Origin: Erpobdella octoculata
Taxonomy: Eukaryota > Annelida > Clitellata > Hirudinida > Erpobdellidae
Reading direction: 5' to 3'
DNA length: 64,000 nucleotides
Assembly (NCBI GenBank): GCA_963978895.1
Contig: OZ022246.1
Coordinates: 9,533,294-9,597,293 of the forward strand
Shown: in pieces, positions 11,121 through 23,348 of the stretch
Position numbering within the stretch: the stretch's first letter is position 1
Layout: each line of letters begins with the position of its first letter
Program-made: the position numbers and the translations under genes
Notes under the pieces: model-generated
Seen by the model: only the letters and a program-made list of their open reading frames with translations
Database searches by the model: none
What the model was told of the DNA's origin: nothing

Positions 11121-11414
11121 TCAACGACCGGCCATCCAGCTTAATCCGGGATTGAGGATGACAGCAGGACGGCAATCCAGGAACGGTTATAGTAGGAAGA
11201 GGAAAAAGGAAGAAAAAGAATATTCTAGATTCATATTCTACTGAATTTTTCCTCTTCCTAAAGTGTTATTATTTAGCAATTTTCTGGCTTTTCTTATTTC
11301 CTTTTCTTTTTTCCTATTTTTTTCCTCCCCACCCCTACCTTTCCCTCCCATTCCCCATGTCTAAAAATACTATGTATAAGGACATTAAACTATCATAAAA
11401 AAAAAAAAAAAAGT
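7741..11414 (+). mobile_element. 5'-truncated LINE insertion with poly(A) and target-site duplication
   Basis: GTTTGGAATTTTA occurs at 7728-7740 and again at 11415-11427, just after a poly(A) run (11396-11414). This is a 13-bp target duplication, so the LINE entered the solo LTR. The apparent N-terminal codons before 7741 belong to the LTR. The 3' UTR (11121-11395) includes a T/C-rich stretch and AATTCTA-type sequence without another gene. Confidence 0.85.
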
Positions 11415-11728
11415 TTGGAATTTTAGTTCTCTTCTTCGTGCGATTTTGAGAGGTGAGGCTCTGTCCGATTAGTGTCGTTTGTGTTATATTAATAAACTTT
11501 GAACCTTGTTAAGTCTCTAATCAGTTGTTTCGTCGTCAGGCATCAATACCCGAGTAGAATCCCGTCACAGTAGTGAATGGCCATTATTGGAGCATATTGG
11601 GAGGGGCGGACATTTTGTGACGTACAAAACACAGTAACCACATAAGCACGCTTCGTTATTTTTAAATTACCACTACGATCAGCCACAAATACCAACCAAT
11701 GTCATTCCGAAATTGGAACTGAGTCTGT

Positions 11729-12662
11729 GTGATAAGTGTGCCAAGGGCAATGATAAAGCAGCGATTTGTTTTAAGAAGACTTCACACAAGCAGCGAAGAT
11801 GGGTTAAAGGGGTTGAAGATAATTTCTCAAGACATCAGTGAGATCAGAGAGACCACGAAGAAAGACTCCGGAAAAAGAGAAGAAAGGCTTGCAGATGACA
11901 AAAAAGAACTTTTCCTCAACAGAAAAAAACTCAACAAGGTCTTTGAAGAATTTAGAGTTTTGACAAAATTGACCTTGAACCTATCTCAAATAAGGTTGAC
12001 ACAGTCGCCAGAAAGTGGTCCGATCTCTTCAAGGAGAGGGTCAACGAATTAGCATATGAAGTCAAGAAAGTCCACCATTCCGGTCTATTCCGTTAAGACG
12101 GAGAAGGGTGAGCAAGGATCAAACCTACAGTTTTGCTTTGAAAAAACTCTCGATTTAAAAAAAAAGAAGACAAAAATGAGGAGGCGGATAAACTCAGGAA
12201 AAGGCTGGTGTTGTTGTCTACGGGCTAAGCAAACTGAGTTGTTCTGCACCTGATAAAAGCAAATCATACAAAAATCAAAGATTGAGAAATTGTTAAGAAT
12301 AATCTCGTGTGCTGATGTTGAAATCGTTAACTTGATTAAACATGGAAAGAGAGTCAAAAGAGAGAGCAAACTAGTTAGACCAAGACCGCTGAAGCGGGTT
12401 AAAAAACAAACTTTAACAATCGAATCTTCTCAAGTTGGCAAAAAACTTGAGGATGATGAAAGAAGGAGACTGGTCAACAGTTTTTGTACACGAGACATGC
12501 CTCCAGAGGAAAGAGTCAAGAAAACTTATTGTCGAAAATATGAAGCAGAGAATGCGGGAGGGAGAGACGAATCTGTTCATCATATGAGACAGAATTGTGG
12601 TCAAAAGACTTCCCGTTGTGGGAAAAGTCAAAGAAATTTTGAGGCGTGGTTTGTTACAGAAT
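11729..12662 (+). pseudogene. Degenerate LINE ORF1-like sequence
   Basis: Several short frames together give a Lys/Glu-rich coiled-coil-like part (11729-12052), then VEIVNLIKHGKRVKRE, RPRPLK and FCTRDMPPEERVK (12290-12664), which resemble the RRM/C-terminal part of LINE ORF1 or zinc-knuckle-type leader proteins. Stops and frameshifts separate them. It lies between the solo LTR and a CATA array, upstream of the RT remnant at 13034, and may be the same LINE. Confidence 0.4.
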
Positions 12663-12747
12663 AAACAGGGCATTACGTCACTTGAAATGGGCTTGACGAA
12701 AAAGGCGTCCGAGCGACTACCCTTGGTTTAGATACGCCTGAGTTCAA

Positions 12748-12993
12748 CATACATACATACATACATACATACATACATACATACATACATACATACATAC
12801 ATACATACATACATACATACATACATACATACATACATACATACATACATACATACATACATACATACATACATACATACATACATACATACATACATAC
12901 ATACATACATACATACATACATACATACATACATACATACATACATACATACATACATACATACATACATACATACATACATACATACATACA

Positions 12994-13027
<34 letters not shown>

Positions 13028-13032
13028 CATAC
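12748..13032. repeat. (CATA)n array
   Basis: About 285 bp of nearly pure CATA between two LINE-derived segments; all long frames here encode MYVC or HTYI repeats. Confidence 0.97.
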
Positions 13033-13033
13033 G

Positions 13034-14824
13034 ATATTACTGAAAGCCCAGTTGAGGGAGAATCCACAACTCGATATGAAAACCTTCTCAGAAATTATCT
13101 ACAAAAAATGTTTTGATTCATTTGGTGTGGTCCAGAAAAACCCGGTTCACACGCATGCAGCGGTATCCAGACGGCAGAGAGAAATTGAAAAATTAAAGAA
13201 GGAGCGAAAGAAACTCAGGCGACAATGGAGAATCGCAGAGGGGGTCGAAAAAGTTGGTCTGTCTGAACTGTGGCGGGATGTAAAAAATCGGCTTCGGGCT
13301 CTCAGGGCTGCAGAAAGACTCCGGAAAAAGAAAAGTGAGCAAAAGAAAGCCAGGTGAAAATTCATGGAAAATCCATTTTGCTTCGGAAAAAGTTTGCTGG
13401 ATCCACCAAAATCTGGCACTCTTCGAGCGACAAAACAAGAATTAGATGATCACTTCCGTTTGGCGTTAAAGGATCCTCTTGGCGATTCAGAGCTACCGGA
13501 AAGAACCGATTTTCACGAGGTACAGTTGCCGAAAGTGGCTTTCGACGGTGAAGAGATAAAGATGAATTAAGTATCTCAGTTTCTAAAAAAAAACGACAAA
13601 CAAATCTGCCCCAGGTCCCAACGGCAATCCATATTTGTTATACAAGAGATGTCCAGGCGTGCAAAAAGCTGCTCTATAACTGTTTAAAGATTGCATGGCG
13701 ATCTAGATGCGTAGTTAAGGAATGGCAGAAGGCGTATGGAGTTTTCATCCCAAAAGAAAAAAAATTGGTCAATATCAACCAATTCCGACCCATCTCACTT
13801 TTGAACGTGGAGGGGAAAATATTTTTCGCTGTTCTGGCCACGAGGTTCAATGTAATGAGTACATCGACAGATCCGTGCAGAAAGGAGGAGTCTCCGGAGT
13901 ACCGGGATGTATCGAGCACTCATCCATGATTTGGGAGGCCATCAAAAGAGCAAAACAAAACCAACTCAGCCTGCATGTGGTCTGCATGTGGAACTAACTG
14001 TGCCATGGGAAAGCAACATGGAAGCTTCAAATATCTTGAAAGAAGAACGTTACAGAATCTTTGCCCAAGATTTGGAGCGTGCGGGATATAGAGTTGAGAT
14101 TTTTCCAGTTGAAGTAGGCGCCAGGGGTTTAGCCGGTCGCTCACTCGTCAAATTGCTTGTGGCTCTCGGAATTTCGGGTCGGAAAAAAATTCAAGCTATC
14201 CAGAAAATAGCTGAAAAAGCAGAAACAGCTTCTTTATGGATATGGATGCAAAGGAATGAAAAAGGAGATATTAATTTGAACAGCCATTTTTGGCTTCCGC
14301 ACGACAGTGTTAGCTCCTCCTTTGTTTACAAGTTCACGGACGAAGTCGCGTTATGGCTGCCGGGGAAAGTTTCGGTTGTTTGCAATAGAAGGACAGTTGC
14401 TAGCGTTTAGAAAATAATCGAAACAATGTTCCCTGTCGTTATGGTTTGTGGTGTTTCTCGTTTGGTGAAAGTGGTGGCATGGCTCAAAATTCCGGAGGTA
14501 AATGTTTTTTTTGTCTCTGAATCAGGCGGTTTAGTGGATACTACAATTACTACATGCTCAAGTTCCGGGGTTTGAAAGACAGTTTTTCATCTTGTTACAG
14601 TTGCTTGACGGTTTCAAAATGATTTCTTGGTTCTGGTACTTTGAAGATTTGCCGGTTATCTGGTTCTGGTCGAAAACGGCATGTATACAAATTTCGTCAA
14701 GGGGCGGCCGTCTGATCAACGGTTGTGGCCCGCCCTCCCGTGGTAGCGTCAGGAAAAAGGCCGAAACGCTGGGAGGGTCTTCCTCTGAAGACCTCTGACA
14801 AACTTGCTCGAAGAAGAGTTTTCA
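13034..14824 (+). pseudogene. Broken R2-type-like LINE, copy 1 (linker, RT fragment, C-terminus, 3' UTR)
   Basis: In order and in different frames: a basic helical linker (13052-13357, RQREIEKLKKERKKLRRQ); ENPFCFGKSLLDPPKSGTL (13364-13420); an RT N-terminal part (about 13605-13900) with FIPKEK, NQFRPISLLNVEGKIFF; then directly a C-terminal block (about 14010-14275) with EIFPVEVGARGLAG, RSLVKLLVALGISGRKK and LWIWMQRNEKG. The middle of the RT, including the YxDD motif, is missing. The 3' UTR (14411-14824) ends GAAGAGTTTTCA and runs straight into a CATA array, exactly as in copy 2 at 43071-43751. Confidence 0.7.
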
Positions 14825-14882
14825 CATACATACATACATACATACATACATACATACATACATACATACATACATACATACA

Positions 14883-14916
<34 letters not shown>

Positions 14917-15283
14917 CATACATACATACATACATACATACATACATACATACATACATACATACATACATACATACATACATACATACATACATACATA
15001 CATACATACATACATACATACATACATACATACATACATACATACATACATACATACATACATACATACATACATACATACATACATACATACATACATA
15101 CATACATACATACATACATACATACATACATACATACATACATACATACATACATACATACATACATACATACATACATACATACATACATACATACATA
15201 CATACATACATACATACACACACACATATATACATACATACATACATAAATACATACATACACACACACATACATACATACAT
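14825..15283. repeat. (CATA)n array attached to the LINE 3' end
   Basis: About 460 bp of CATA with a few TATA and CACA interruptions toward the right end; starts right at the LINE 3' terminus. Confidence 0.97.
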
Positions 15284-15289
15284 GCATGG

Positions 15290-15990
15290 TTACTTTTCTT
15301 TGCTTGTTTATCTATGTAGACGAAGGAAAGAGTTTGTTTTTATTGTTGTCATTAGTAACGGTATATATTATAGGAGCTGATAATTAATAATGGATAGCAT
15401 CGTTATTTCTCCATCTAAAAAGTCGATATATCTAAAGTTAAAATAAAACTGTTTTCTGATATCTCAAAACAAGTAATGGAAAAAACGAGTCTCCAACACA
15501 CACTTTTATTTCAAATACATTCAATTTCGAAATTCAAATTAAGTTTTTCTGTTTTTTGTAAATACCACTTAATTTATTATAAAAATTATCTCGAAATCAA
15601 TTTAATCATGTACTGTCATCAAATATAAAGCTATGCTGAAAGTTTCAGCTTCCTAGCTAGTCAAAAATTTTCTCAGTAATTGAATTAATTAAAGATTAGC
15701 TGTAAAGTTATTACTCATTACCAATATATAAAAATTGCTAATACTCTCATTGCCATTCTTGCTAGAAGTTTTTTAAGTGAAGGATCATTTTTTTCTTTTT
15801 TAAAATGTTTTGAAAAACGTCATTCTAGATTTTATTTTTAATCCAGAATCTCTAGAGCAACAGTTATTTATAAAAAACGATTTCAATGTATTTTATGTTT
15901 TTTGTTGGACAAATCTTTTCAATAAATCCTGTTTGAATGAATGTATCTTAAAATTAGTGTAGATAGTTTGTGTGAAATTAATTAAATTTT
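15290..15990. other. Intron sequence, no feature seen
   Basis: AT-rich, no coding frame above about 60 codons and no recognisable repeat ends. Confidence 0.55.
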
Positions 15991-16011
15991 TTTTATAAAA
16001 ACGTTTGTCTA

Positions 16012-16232
16012 CTAATGTACTAAAACGTTAAAAATAATATTAAAGTGTTTATATTACAATTTTTTGAACAAAATGTTTCGTTTTGAAGATTAAAGCGTTG
16101 GGCGATAGTATGTTATAAATTAAATATAGATATTATATAGATAATGCCAAACGCTCTTATATTCAAAACAAATAGTTTAGTTCAAAAAATGTAATACACT
16201 TTAATATTATTTTTAACGTTTTAGTACATTAG
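16012..16232. mobile_element. Palindromic MITE, copy 1
   Basis: CTAATGTACTAAAACGTT at the left is mirrored by AACGTTTTAGTACATTAG at the right, with about 95-bp arms around a 30-bp AT-rich centre. A second copy is at about 35424-35655. Homology between the two loci goes on to about 16650 and 36500, so the palindrome is part of, or inserted in, a longer repeat. Confidence 0.75.
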
Positions 16233-16650
16233 TATACGAGCGTTGGTTTTATAAAAATATTTTTTATACTTTGTATTATTATTTATTTTTAGTGTTTATT
16301 ATTTTTTATAAATCAAAATATTATTTATATTTATTATTATTTATCATTTTTTAGTACTTAACATTTTTTTAAATCAAATAACGGATTAATTTATTTAATG
16401 GCACCCATCGAACCACAACGCAATCAATCCGTTGGGCAGAAACAAACAAACAAATTACAAACAACGTTAAAATGTTATTAAAAGACCAATGAAACTTATC
16501 TACCTAATTGGTTTAATCCAATAAAATTTGAGGTCGAAAGATATGCCTATTAGTCGTTAAGACCTTTGGTTTAAAAACATTATCCACGTCATATATTTCC
16601 AAGCAAAAATTTTTGTTGTTACGTATACTTATTATAAATCGTTGATATTT
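16233..16650. repeat. Dispersed repeat shared with 35656-36500
   Basis: Shares AACGGATTAAT, TTTAATGGCA, CGAAAGAT, AAAACATTATCCACGTCATA and TGTTGTTACGTATACTTATT with the second locus. The second locus contains about 340 bp more, including a small reading frame with Helitron-type repeats. Confidence 0.65.
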
Positions 16651-17139
16651 TAAATAGTTGAATATTTTTCAATTCAATTAAAAATATAATGGAAATATCT
16701 ACTACAATTGTGATAACCTAAATTTAATATAATAGTTATAGTGGCTGTGCTTATTTGCACTCGGCGATGAAACAAACAAACAACGTTGCAAATTAATATA
16801 ACCGTTATACAAATTAACTGAACTCGAGTATCAGCCATCACATCACATTTTAAGCTAAACTCGAACAAATCTTAATTGGTCGATTATGAACACACTCGAA
16901 CTCAATAAACGTAGAATTCGAACCGAACTCAAACTTTCTATTTTTGGTTCGATTCCCATCTCTAATATAGAGTTCCATGTCTTGAGATTAGCTTGCAAAT
17001 GCGGAGTTTAAAATGTCTCTGTGTACAAACATCGAAGGTTATTGCATAACAAAATTTAAGTTTAGCCTACGTAACAAAGCTTAAAGAAGGTTTCAAGCAA
17101 CTTTTAACAAATTTATTTTACGTTTTATGGCCAAAAAGA

Positions 17140-17452
17140 AGTTAAGAGGTAGAGGAAGCAACAAAGGAGTGCGTAAGCAAGGAGGAGAACGAGCGGGCGG
17201 GCGGGTTTGGGAAAGCCAGTGGTAGCGGGGAAGCGAGCGAGAACGGGAGAGCAAGTGGAAGCGGGACGGTGAGCGGGAACGGGAAAACGAGCGGGGGTGG
17301 GAAAACGACCGGGAGCGGGAAAAGGAGAGCAAGCGGGGAAGGAAACGGGAACAAGAGAACGGAAAAGGAAGAAAAAAGAGAGAGAAAGCAAACGAGAGAG
17401 AAACAATAGAAAAACCTTTAAAAACCCCGGGCAACGCCTATAACCCCGTTAG
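17140..17452 (+). mobile_element. Degraded non-autonomous Helitron 3' part
   Basis: GGGAAAACGAGCGGG-type minisatellite, AGAAAAACCTTTAAAAACC, then CCCGGGCAACGCC with a damaged hairpin and TTAG in place of CTAG, followed by T. Lies 137 bp upstream of exon 3. Confidence 0.6.
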
Positions 17453-17589
17453 TTTTGTTTGCTGCAGATAATGTTAAGAATCCAACTTGTAAATTAACGA
17501 GCGATGTAATACTGTAACAGTTGAAACAGTTCTTTACAAATACCTTCATAATTAAAATTTTTTGTCTAATAATTATATTCTTTCCCTAG

Positions 17590-17869
17590 GTATGACGTTG
17601 GAAGATACACAGCAGAAAGATGGAACACATTAAACAAAAATCTGAGGACGCTGGCTGAAAAACCATGGAACTTATTTGGGGGAAACAACCTCTATGATTC
17701 AGAATTTCTGAAATACTACACAGGTATCAAGACACATCACATACCTAGCATGTGCGATTATACAGGCGCGGAGTACACCAATACAATTCAGGAGTTTTTA
17801 GTCGTCAGAAGACGTGACCGAGGATTCAACAAGATTTTTTTCAGCAATTTTACAAAAGCCTGCCAACAG
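17590..17869 (+). CDS. Exon 3 of the glycosyltransferase-like gene
   Basis: The acceptor TTCTTTCCCTAG precedes 17590 and the donor CAACAG|GTTGGA follows 17869. It enters in phase 2 and leaves in phase 0. It encodes 93 full codons including WNTLNKNLRTLAEKPWN, FLKYYTGIKTHHIPSMC and FLVVRRRDRGFNKIFF. The segment ending in a strand before the next Rossmann unit fits the linker into a GT-B C-domain. NFT at its end is a possible N-glycosylation site. Confidence 0.8.
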
Positions 17870-17940
17870 GTTGGAATTGCATTATTTTTGAATTCGTTTC
17901 TCGTAAATGTTCTGCTTATGAAATATTTACGCTCTCTCAG

Positions 17941-18480
17941 GTCAATTGTTCTGCAAAAGTTAAACTGATGGGAGGATACAGTTTTAAAGATTTGGCGAAA
18001 TATCGAGCTGTCATCCACGTTCCGTATCAAATTTCTGTTATGAGCATCTTTGAGCAGTACCGGATGAATATTCCCATGTTTGTTCCATCACCTGAGCTTC
18101 TTGCCCGCTGGCAAGTGGATTACTATATTATGCCAGAAAGGTCTTTTAACGGAGCGTTTCTGAAACAGCGTCCGAAGGCTTCCATCATCCCACCTCATCC
18201 ATCCCAAGTAAACGTTCCTGATCCAAAAAATGAATTTGACTACAACAGTACTCTATACTGGATGAAATTTGCAGACTTCTATCAAATAATGCCATATGGA
18301 ATTATATACGACAGCATACCTCATCTAGTCAACTTACTGGAGAACACAGACAATAAAACAATGTGGCAGATCAGCTATAAAATGCGTGAATACAACGTGG
18401 AATTTAAGAAAAAACTTCTCAATAAATGGAAAAACATACTGCTTGAGTTTGCCAAAAACAGTCCTAACAATCCACATTGA
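17941..18480 (+). CDS. Exon 4 (last) of the glycosyltransferase-like gene
   Basis: Separated from exon 3 by a 71-bp intron ending CTCTCTCAG. It encodes 179 residues to TGA 18478-18480. LAKYRAVIHVPYQISVMSIF followed by EQYRMNIPMFVPSPELL is the strongest functional hint: in GT-B glycosyltransferases a comparable E...(N/G)IP.(F/L)VP loop near the end of the C-domain contacts the donor sugar nucleotide. A helical C-terminus (MREYNVEFKKKLLNKWKN) closes the protein. No stops or frame breaks. Family membership is inferred, not shown. Confidence 0.82.
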   Translation, partial: VNCSAKVKLMGGYSFKDLAKYRAVIHVPYQISVMSIFEQYRMNIPMFVPSPELLARWQVDYYIMPERSFNGAFLKQRPKASIIPPHPSQVNVPDPKNEFDYNSTLYWMKFADFYQIMPYGIIYDSIPHLVNLLENTDNKTMWQISYKMREYNVEFKKKLLNKWKNILLEFAKNSPNNPH

Positions 18481-18491
18481 TAATTATAATG

Positions 18492-18497
<6 letters not shown>

Positions 18498-18547
<50 letters not shown>

Positions 18548-18620
18548 TATTACGATGATGTTGATGATGATGATGATGAGGAGGAGGAGGAGGATGACGA
18601 TGATGATGATGATGTGATGG
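18498..18620. repeat. (GAT)n / (GAG)n trinucleotide repeat
   Basis: Just after the stop codon; likely in the 3' UTR. It gives a poly-Asp shadow frame. AATAAA-like sequence follows near 18669. Confidence 0.9.
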
Positions 18621-19094
18621 TTTCAGTTAAAGTGGTAATGATGGTGATAAAGATGACAATGAGTTCGATAATAAACTAAATTGGCTTTAGATATTCTTAA
18701 AGAAAAAATTACTGTTCTTTTTTATTTGTATTTAGAATAGTTTTTTTATTTCAAAAAAGTTCATTTCTGTTTGTTTTTGGGATTTACTGAGTTTACATCA
18801 CAAATTGGTTCAGCCACATAAATTATTTATTAAAAGGTGCTTTTAATAAATGGGACGACTCTGAAGTATCAGAATGTTTTTTTGGATAACCAATTTTTTA
18901 TAAGAAGTTCTAATAATAAGTTAAAATTCAGAAAATGTCAATTTTGGAGCGAACTTGTAACAAAGGTTATTGTAGCACGTTTAGATCTGTTGTTATTTTT
19001 AAGCATTCAAAAAATGGTAGAAATGAAAATTGAATGCTATTTCAAATATAGCAACAAAATCACTCCGGTATAAATTTATTAAATTTATTTAAAA

Positions 19095-19345
19095 CTAGCT
19101 TGGTTAGTCGATGTTGCTCGGTGTTTTTAGAGGGTTTTCAATCGTTTCTCTCTTGCATTTTTCTCTCGCATTTTTTCTTTCTCTTTCTCCCTCCCTCCCT
19201 CTCTTTTTCTTCTTTCTCTCTTTTTCTCGTTCCTCTCTCGTTCCCGCTCTCTCTTTCTTTCTCGCTCCCGCTTTCTCTCCCACGTCTATTGGCTCTCCCG
19301 ATGCCGTTCGCTCTTCCGCTCCCTTTTTTCCTCTCAATACTAATC
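19095..19345 (-). mobile_element. Degraded Helitron 3' end
   Basis: The minus strand ends CGAGCAACATCGACTAACC-AAG-CTAG, a decayed form of the hairpin at 20281-20312; the body is CTCTTTCTCC-type simple sequence. Confidence 0.5.
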
Positions 19346-19463
19346 AAATCATCCTATTTATTTTCTTTTTAAAAACTACTTCGTCTATTTCCATGATAAA
19401 TTTAAAATTTTGTTGAAATTGCTCCCTCGGTTTGGATTTGCATAAAAGACAAACAAACAATCA

Positions 19464-20312
<849 letters not shown>

Positions 20313-20973
20313 TATATATATATATGATGGCGGTAATTGTGATCACGGTGATACTGATAATGCTGATACTTGTAATTATGGGGAAAACAGTAAAGATGTT
20401 TGTGAGTGCGATGGCTTTGTCGTTGCTGACATCGTCGGCGGGGAGCAGATGTGCATTGGTGTTGGAGAAGGTGATGCTGACGTGTGCGATGCTGAGTGTG
20501 GTGGTGACATAGCCTTGGATGATGTGGAAGGTGAAGAGAATAGCGATTGTTATGTTGAGGCTGAAGATATGTTGTCTGTTGTGTGATGATGACCGTACAG
20601 ATTTGTTTGTGCACTTCGATAATGTTGGTCACATTACAATACGCCGAAAAGAGCGATAATTTGCTGCGGATTTGATTTTATGCTTTGACTTTAATGACTA
20701 ATTGTATAATTTGAATTACATTTTACAAAGTATTTCAACTAATGTAGCTAATCCCTTCTGTCTACCTGTGTCATTACCGATTTGTAAACATCCGCTTTTA
20801 TAATATTTACATTTTAACAAGTTTCGAGCCGCTTGCCGAAATCTCAAACCATTAGTAAGTATTTATGTATATATCTACTGGTACTTATTTTATTTAAAGT
20901 GTATATACCTGACATTTTAGAATTCTAATTGTATTGCTGGTTTTTATATGTTTATTTTATACAATTGATTTTA

Positions 20974-21600
<627 letters not shown>

Positions 21601-21664
21601 ATATATATATAATATATATATATATATAAATATATATATAATATATATATATATATAAATATAT

Positions 21665-21846
21665 ATTCCTTAAGGCACGCTCCATTAAAAATAATGGCCC
21701 ATTTTGCGTTTATCAGTTTTCGCGACAAAGACTCAATAAATCGTAACTTAGAAGACGAAAAACAATTTTTGATGTCAGTCATTTTATTATTAAGTGGACA
21801 TGGGCTGACTGCAGTTTCGGAAAACTTTTTACCATCCTCAGAGCCC
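21665..21846 (-). mobile_element. PLE3 inverted pseudo-LTR (left)
   Basis: Reverse complement of 23148-23335 with few differences. The encoded leader peptide reads MTDIKN...[25 protein letters not shown] and ends at a TA array. With the right copy it forms inverted repeats around the PLE3 coding fragment. Confidence 0.75.
21802..21846 (-). ncRNA. Hammerhead ribozyme motif (PLE3 left pseudo-LTR)
   Basis: On the minus strand: GGGCT | CTGAGGA | T-GGTAAAAAGTTTTCC | GAA | ACTGCAGT | C | AGCCC. Stem I is GGGCT/AGCCC, stem II has one T-T mismatch, stem III is the palindrome ACTGCAGT, and cleavage is predicted after GTC. Confidence 0.8.
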
Positions 21847-21861
21847 GAAAATAAAGTAACT

Positions 21862-21864
<3 letters not shown>

Positions 21865-21938
<74 letters not shown>

Positions 21939-21958
21939 TGTGTATATATATATACATG

Positions 21959-22040
<82 letters not shown>
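21865..22040. repeat. (TA)n / (TG)n / (TA)n microsatellite
   Basis: Simple sequence between the left pseudo-LTR and the PLE3 coding fragment, with a TG run at about 21903-21936. Confidence 0.95.
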
Positions 22041-22042
<2 letters not shown>

Positions 22043-22045
22043 CAG

Positions 22046-22855
22046 GGCGGCAACATTCAGACTCATTTCCTTACCAATCATGGAGTCGCGCTCACGAGGA
22101 CCATCACCGACCCCAACACTCGCGTGCTCATTTCCTCAGATGATCCGACTCGGCTAAAGATCCTTGAAGCACTATATATATTACGAAATCAGCCCAGTAT
22201 GAATATTCAAGACGACCATTTCGATCAGACCTTGCAACTGTTCGATCACAATAATGGACGCCAGCATTTTCCACAAGGACCGAGCACACTCCTCGGTCGT
22301 CCGACTTCTAGTACAGCGCAAACTACGGTTTTTTTACTACATGGCTACAGACTAGGAGAGCCTAAACCGAGTTTCACTAACGAACAAGTTCTAGCCCCCA
22401 AAAACCAAACCGAGACCAATAAACACGAAACAGGCGTTGACTCCGTCGACACTCACCGTCCACTAGGACAACACGCTCTAGTGCAAAACAACACTTCAGA
22501 TCAACAGATCGCCGCCCGCAACAGCTCTTCTGAAAATACTATGATTTGTCATAATACCCTGGCGCCTGATAATCCATGCCACTCTATTGTCGACGTTTCT
22601 TCAACCAAAGATTGCTCTAAAGATAACCTTCAACACGATCGCTCCCCCTCCAAAAACGTTAACGACTCCGATTTAATTGCCTATCACAGCGACACTCAAC
22701 CGCAACAATACGTCACCACTCAACCGTCCCCCGATTCCTCACCAGCCCTTAATAATGCAAGTTCGCCTAATAAACACATCTTTCCTGATATCATTAATAA
22801 TCCTAATATTACTTCTCGTCGAAAACGAGATAAAAAAGATACCGATAGAGATTGA
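22046..22855 (+). pseudogene. PLE3: C-terminal part of a Penelope-like retroelement protein
   Basis: Starts inside the GIY-YIG endonuclease region at [18 protein letters not shown], which aligns with GGSIAKHFRETHFCNLTR in PLE1, and continues RLKILEALYILRNQPSMNIQ. After it comes a 190-residue Ser/Asn/Asp-rich tail, ending NNPNITSRRKRDKKDTDRD. The RT and the first half of the endonuclease are missing and replaced by a TA array. The remaining frame is open to TGA 22853-22855. Confidence 0.8.
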
Positions 22856-23147
22856 TTCTTCATTCCTTTCCGATACCGTGTAACAATAGTTATATTTCAT
22901 TTATAGTTACAAGCCTCATTTTACCATATATTACTAAATATTTTCAATAATTTCTCATTTCACCTTTTAATAACAACTTTCGCCCTATCATAGCAACATA
23001 CTTACTAACTACACCTGCTTCCATTCATGTTACCTAAGTTGTTTACATTTCAGTTGTGCCCTTCGACGTTTTGATTTCTGTTCTGTTTCTTACATTTATA
23101 GTACGTGGTACGTTCATTTTATTTTGTTAAACAGTTACTTTATTTTC

Positions 23148-23192
23148 GGGCTCTAAGGATGGAAAAAAGTTTTCCGAAACTGCAGTCAGCCC
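23148..23192 (+). ncRNA. Hammerhead ribozyme motif, damaged core
   Basis: GGGCT | CTAAGGA | T-GGAAAAAAGTTTTCC | GAA | ACTGCAGT | C | AGCCC. All three stems are perfect, but the conserved G of CTGANGA is A here, which should weaken or abolish cleavage. Confidence 0.65.
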
Positions 23193-23335
23193 ATGTCCAG
23201 TTAATAATAAAATGACTGACATCAGAAATCGTCTTTCGTCTTCTAAGTTACGATTTATTGAGGCTTTGTCGAAAAAACTGATAAACGCAAAATGGGCCAT
23301 TATTTTCAATGGAGCGTGCCTTAAGGAATATATAT
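23148..23335 (+). mobile_element. PLE3 pseudo-LTR (right)
   Basis: Inverted partner of 21665-21846; leader peptide MTDIRNRLSSSKLRF...[17 protein letters not shown], then a TA run that meets a Helitron 3' end at 23349. Confidence 0.75.
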
Positions 23336-23348
23336 ATATATATATATA

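Larger units (their letters stand above)
7045..11569 (+). mobile_element. Solo LTR (about 838 bp) split by a LINE insertion
   Basis: Begins TGTCACGG and ends CCCGTCACA, flanked on both sides by the same 5 bp, GTAGT (7040-7044 and 11570-11574). With the LINE and one target-site copy removed the LTR is about 838 bp. A TATA-like CTATATAAGG lies near 7709 and AATAAA near 11492. TG...CA ends with a 5-bp target duplication are typical of LTR retrotransposons and a lone LTR of recombination between two LTRs. No internal region is adjacent, so the superfamily (gypsy or BEL) cannot be set. Confidence 0.75.

Noticed and set aside
12673..13067. Long MYVC/HTYI reading frames here and at 14697-15319, 42424-44607 and 46863-47574
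   Set aside because: They are translations of CATA/TATG tetranucleotide arrays, which have no stop in most frames.
18386..18679. Poly-Asp/Glu frame
   Set aside because: Out-of-frame continuation of exon 4 into a GAT repeat in the 3' UTR.
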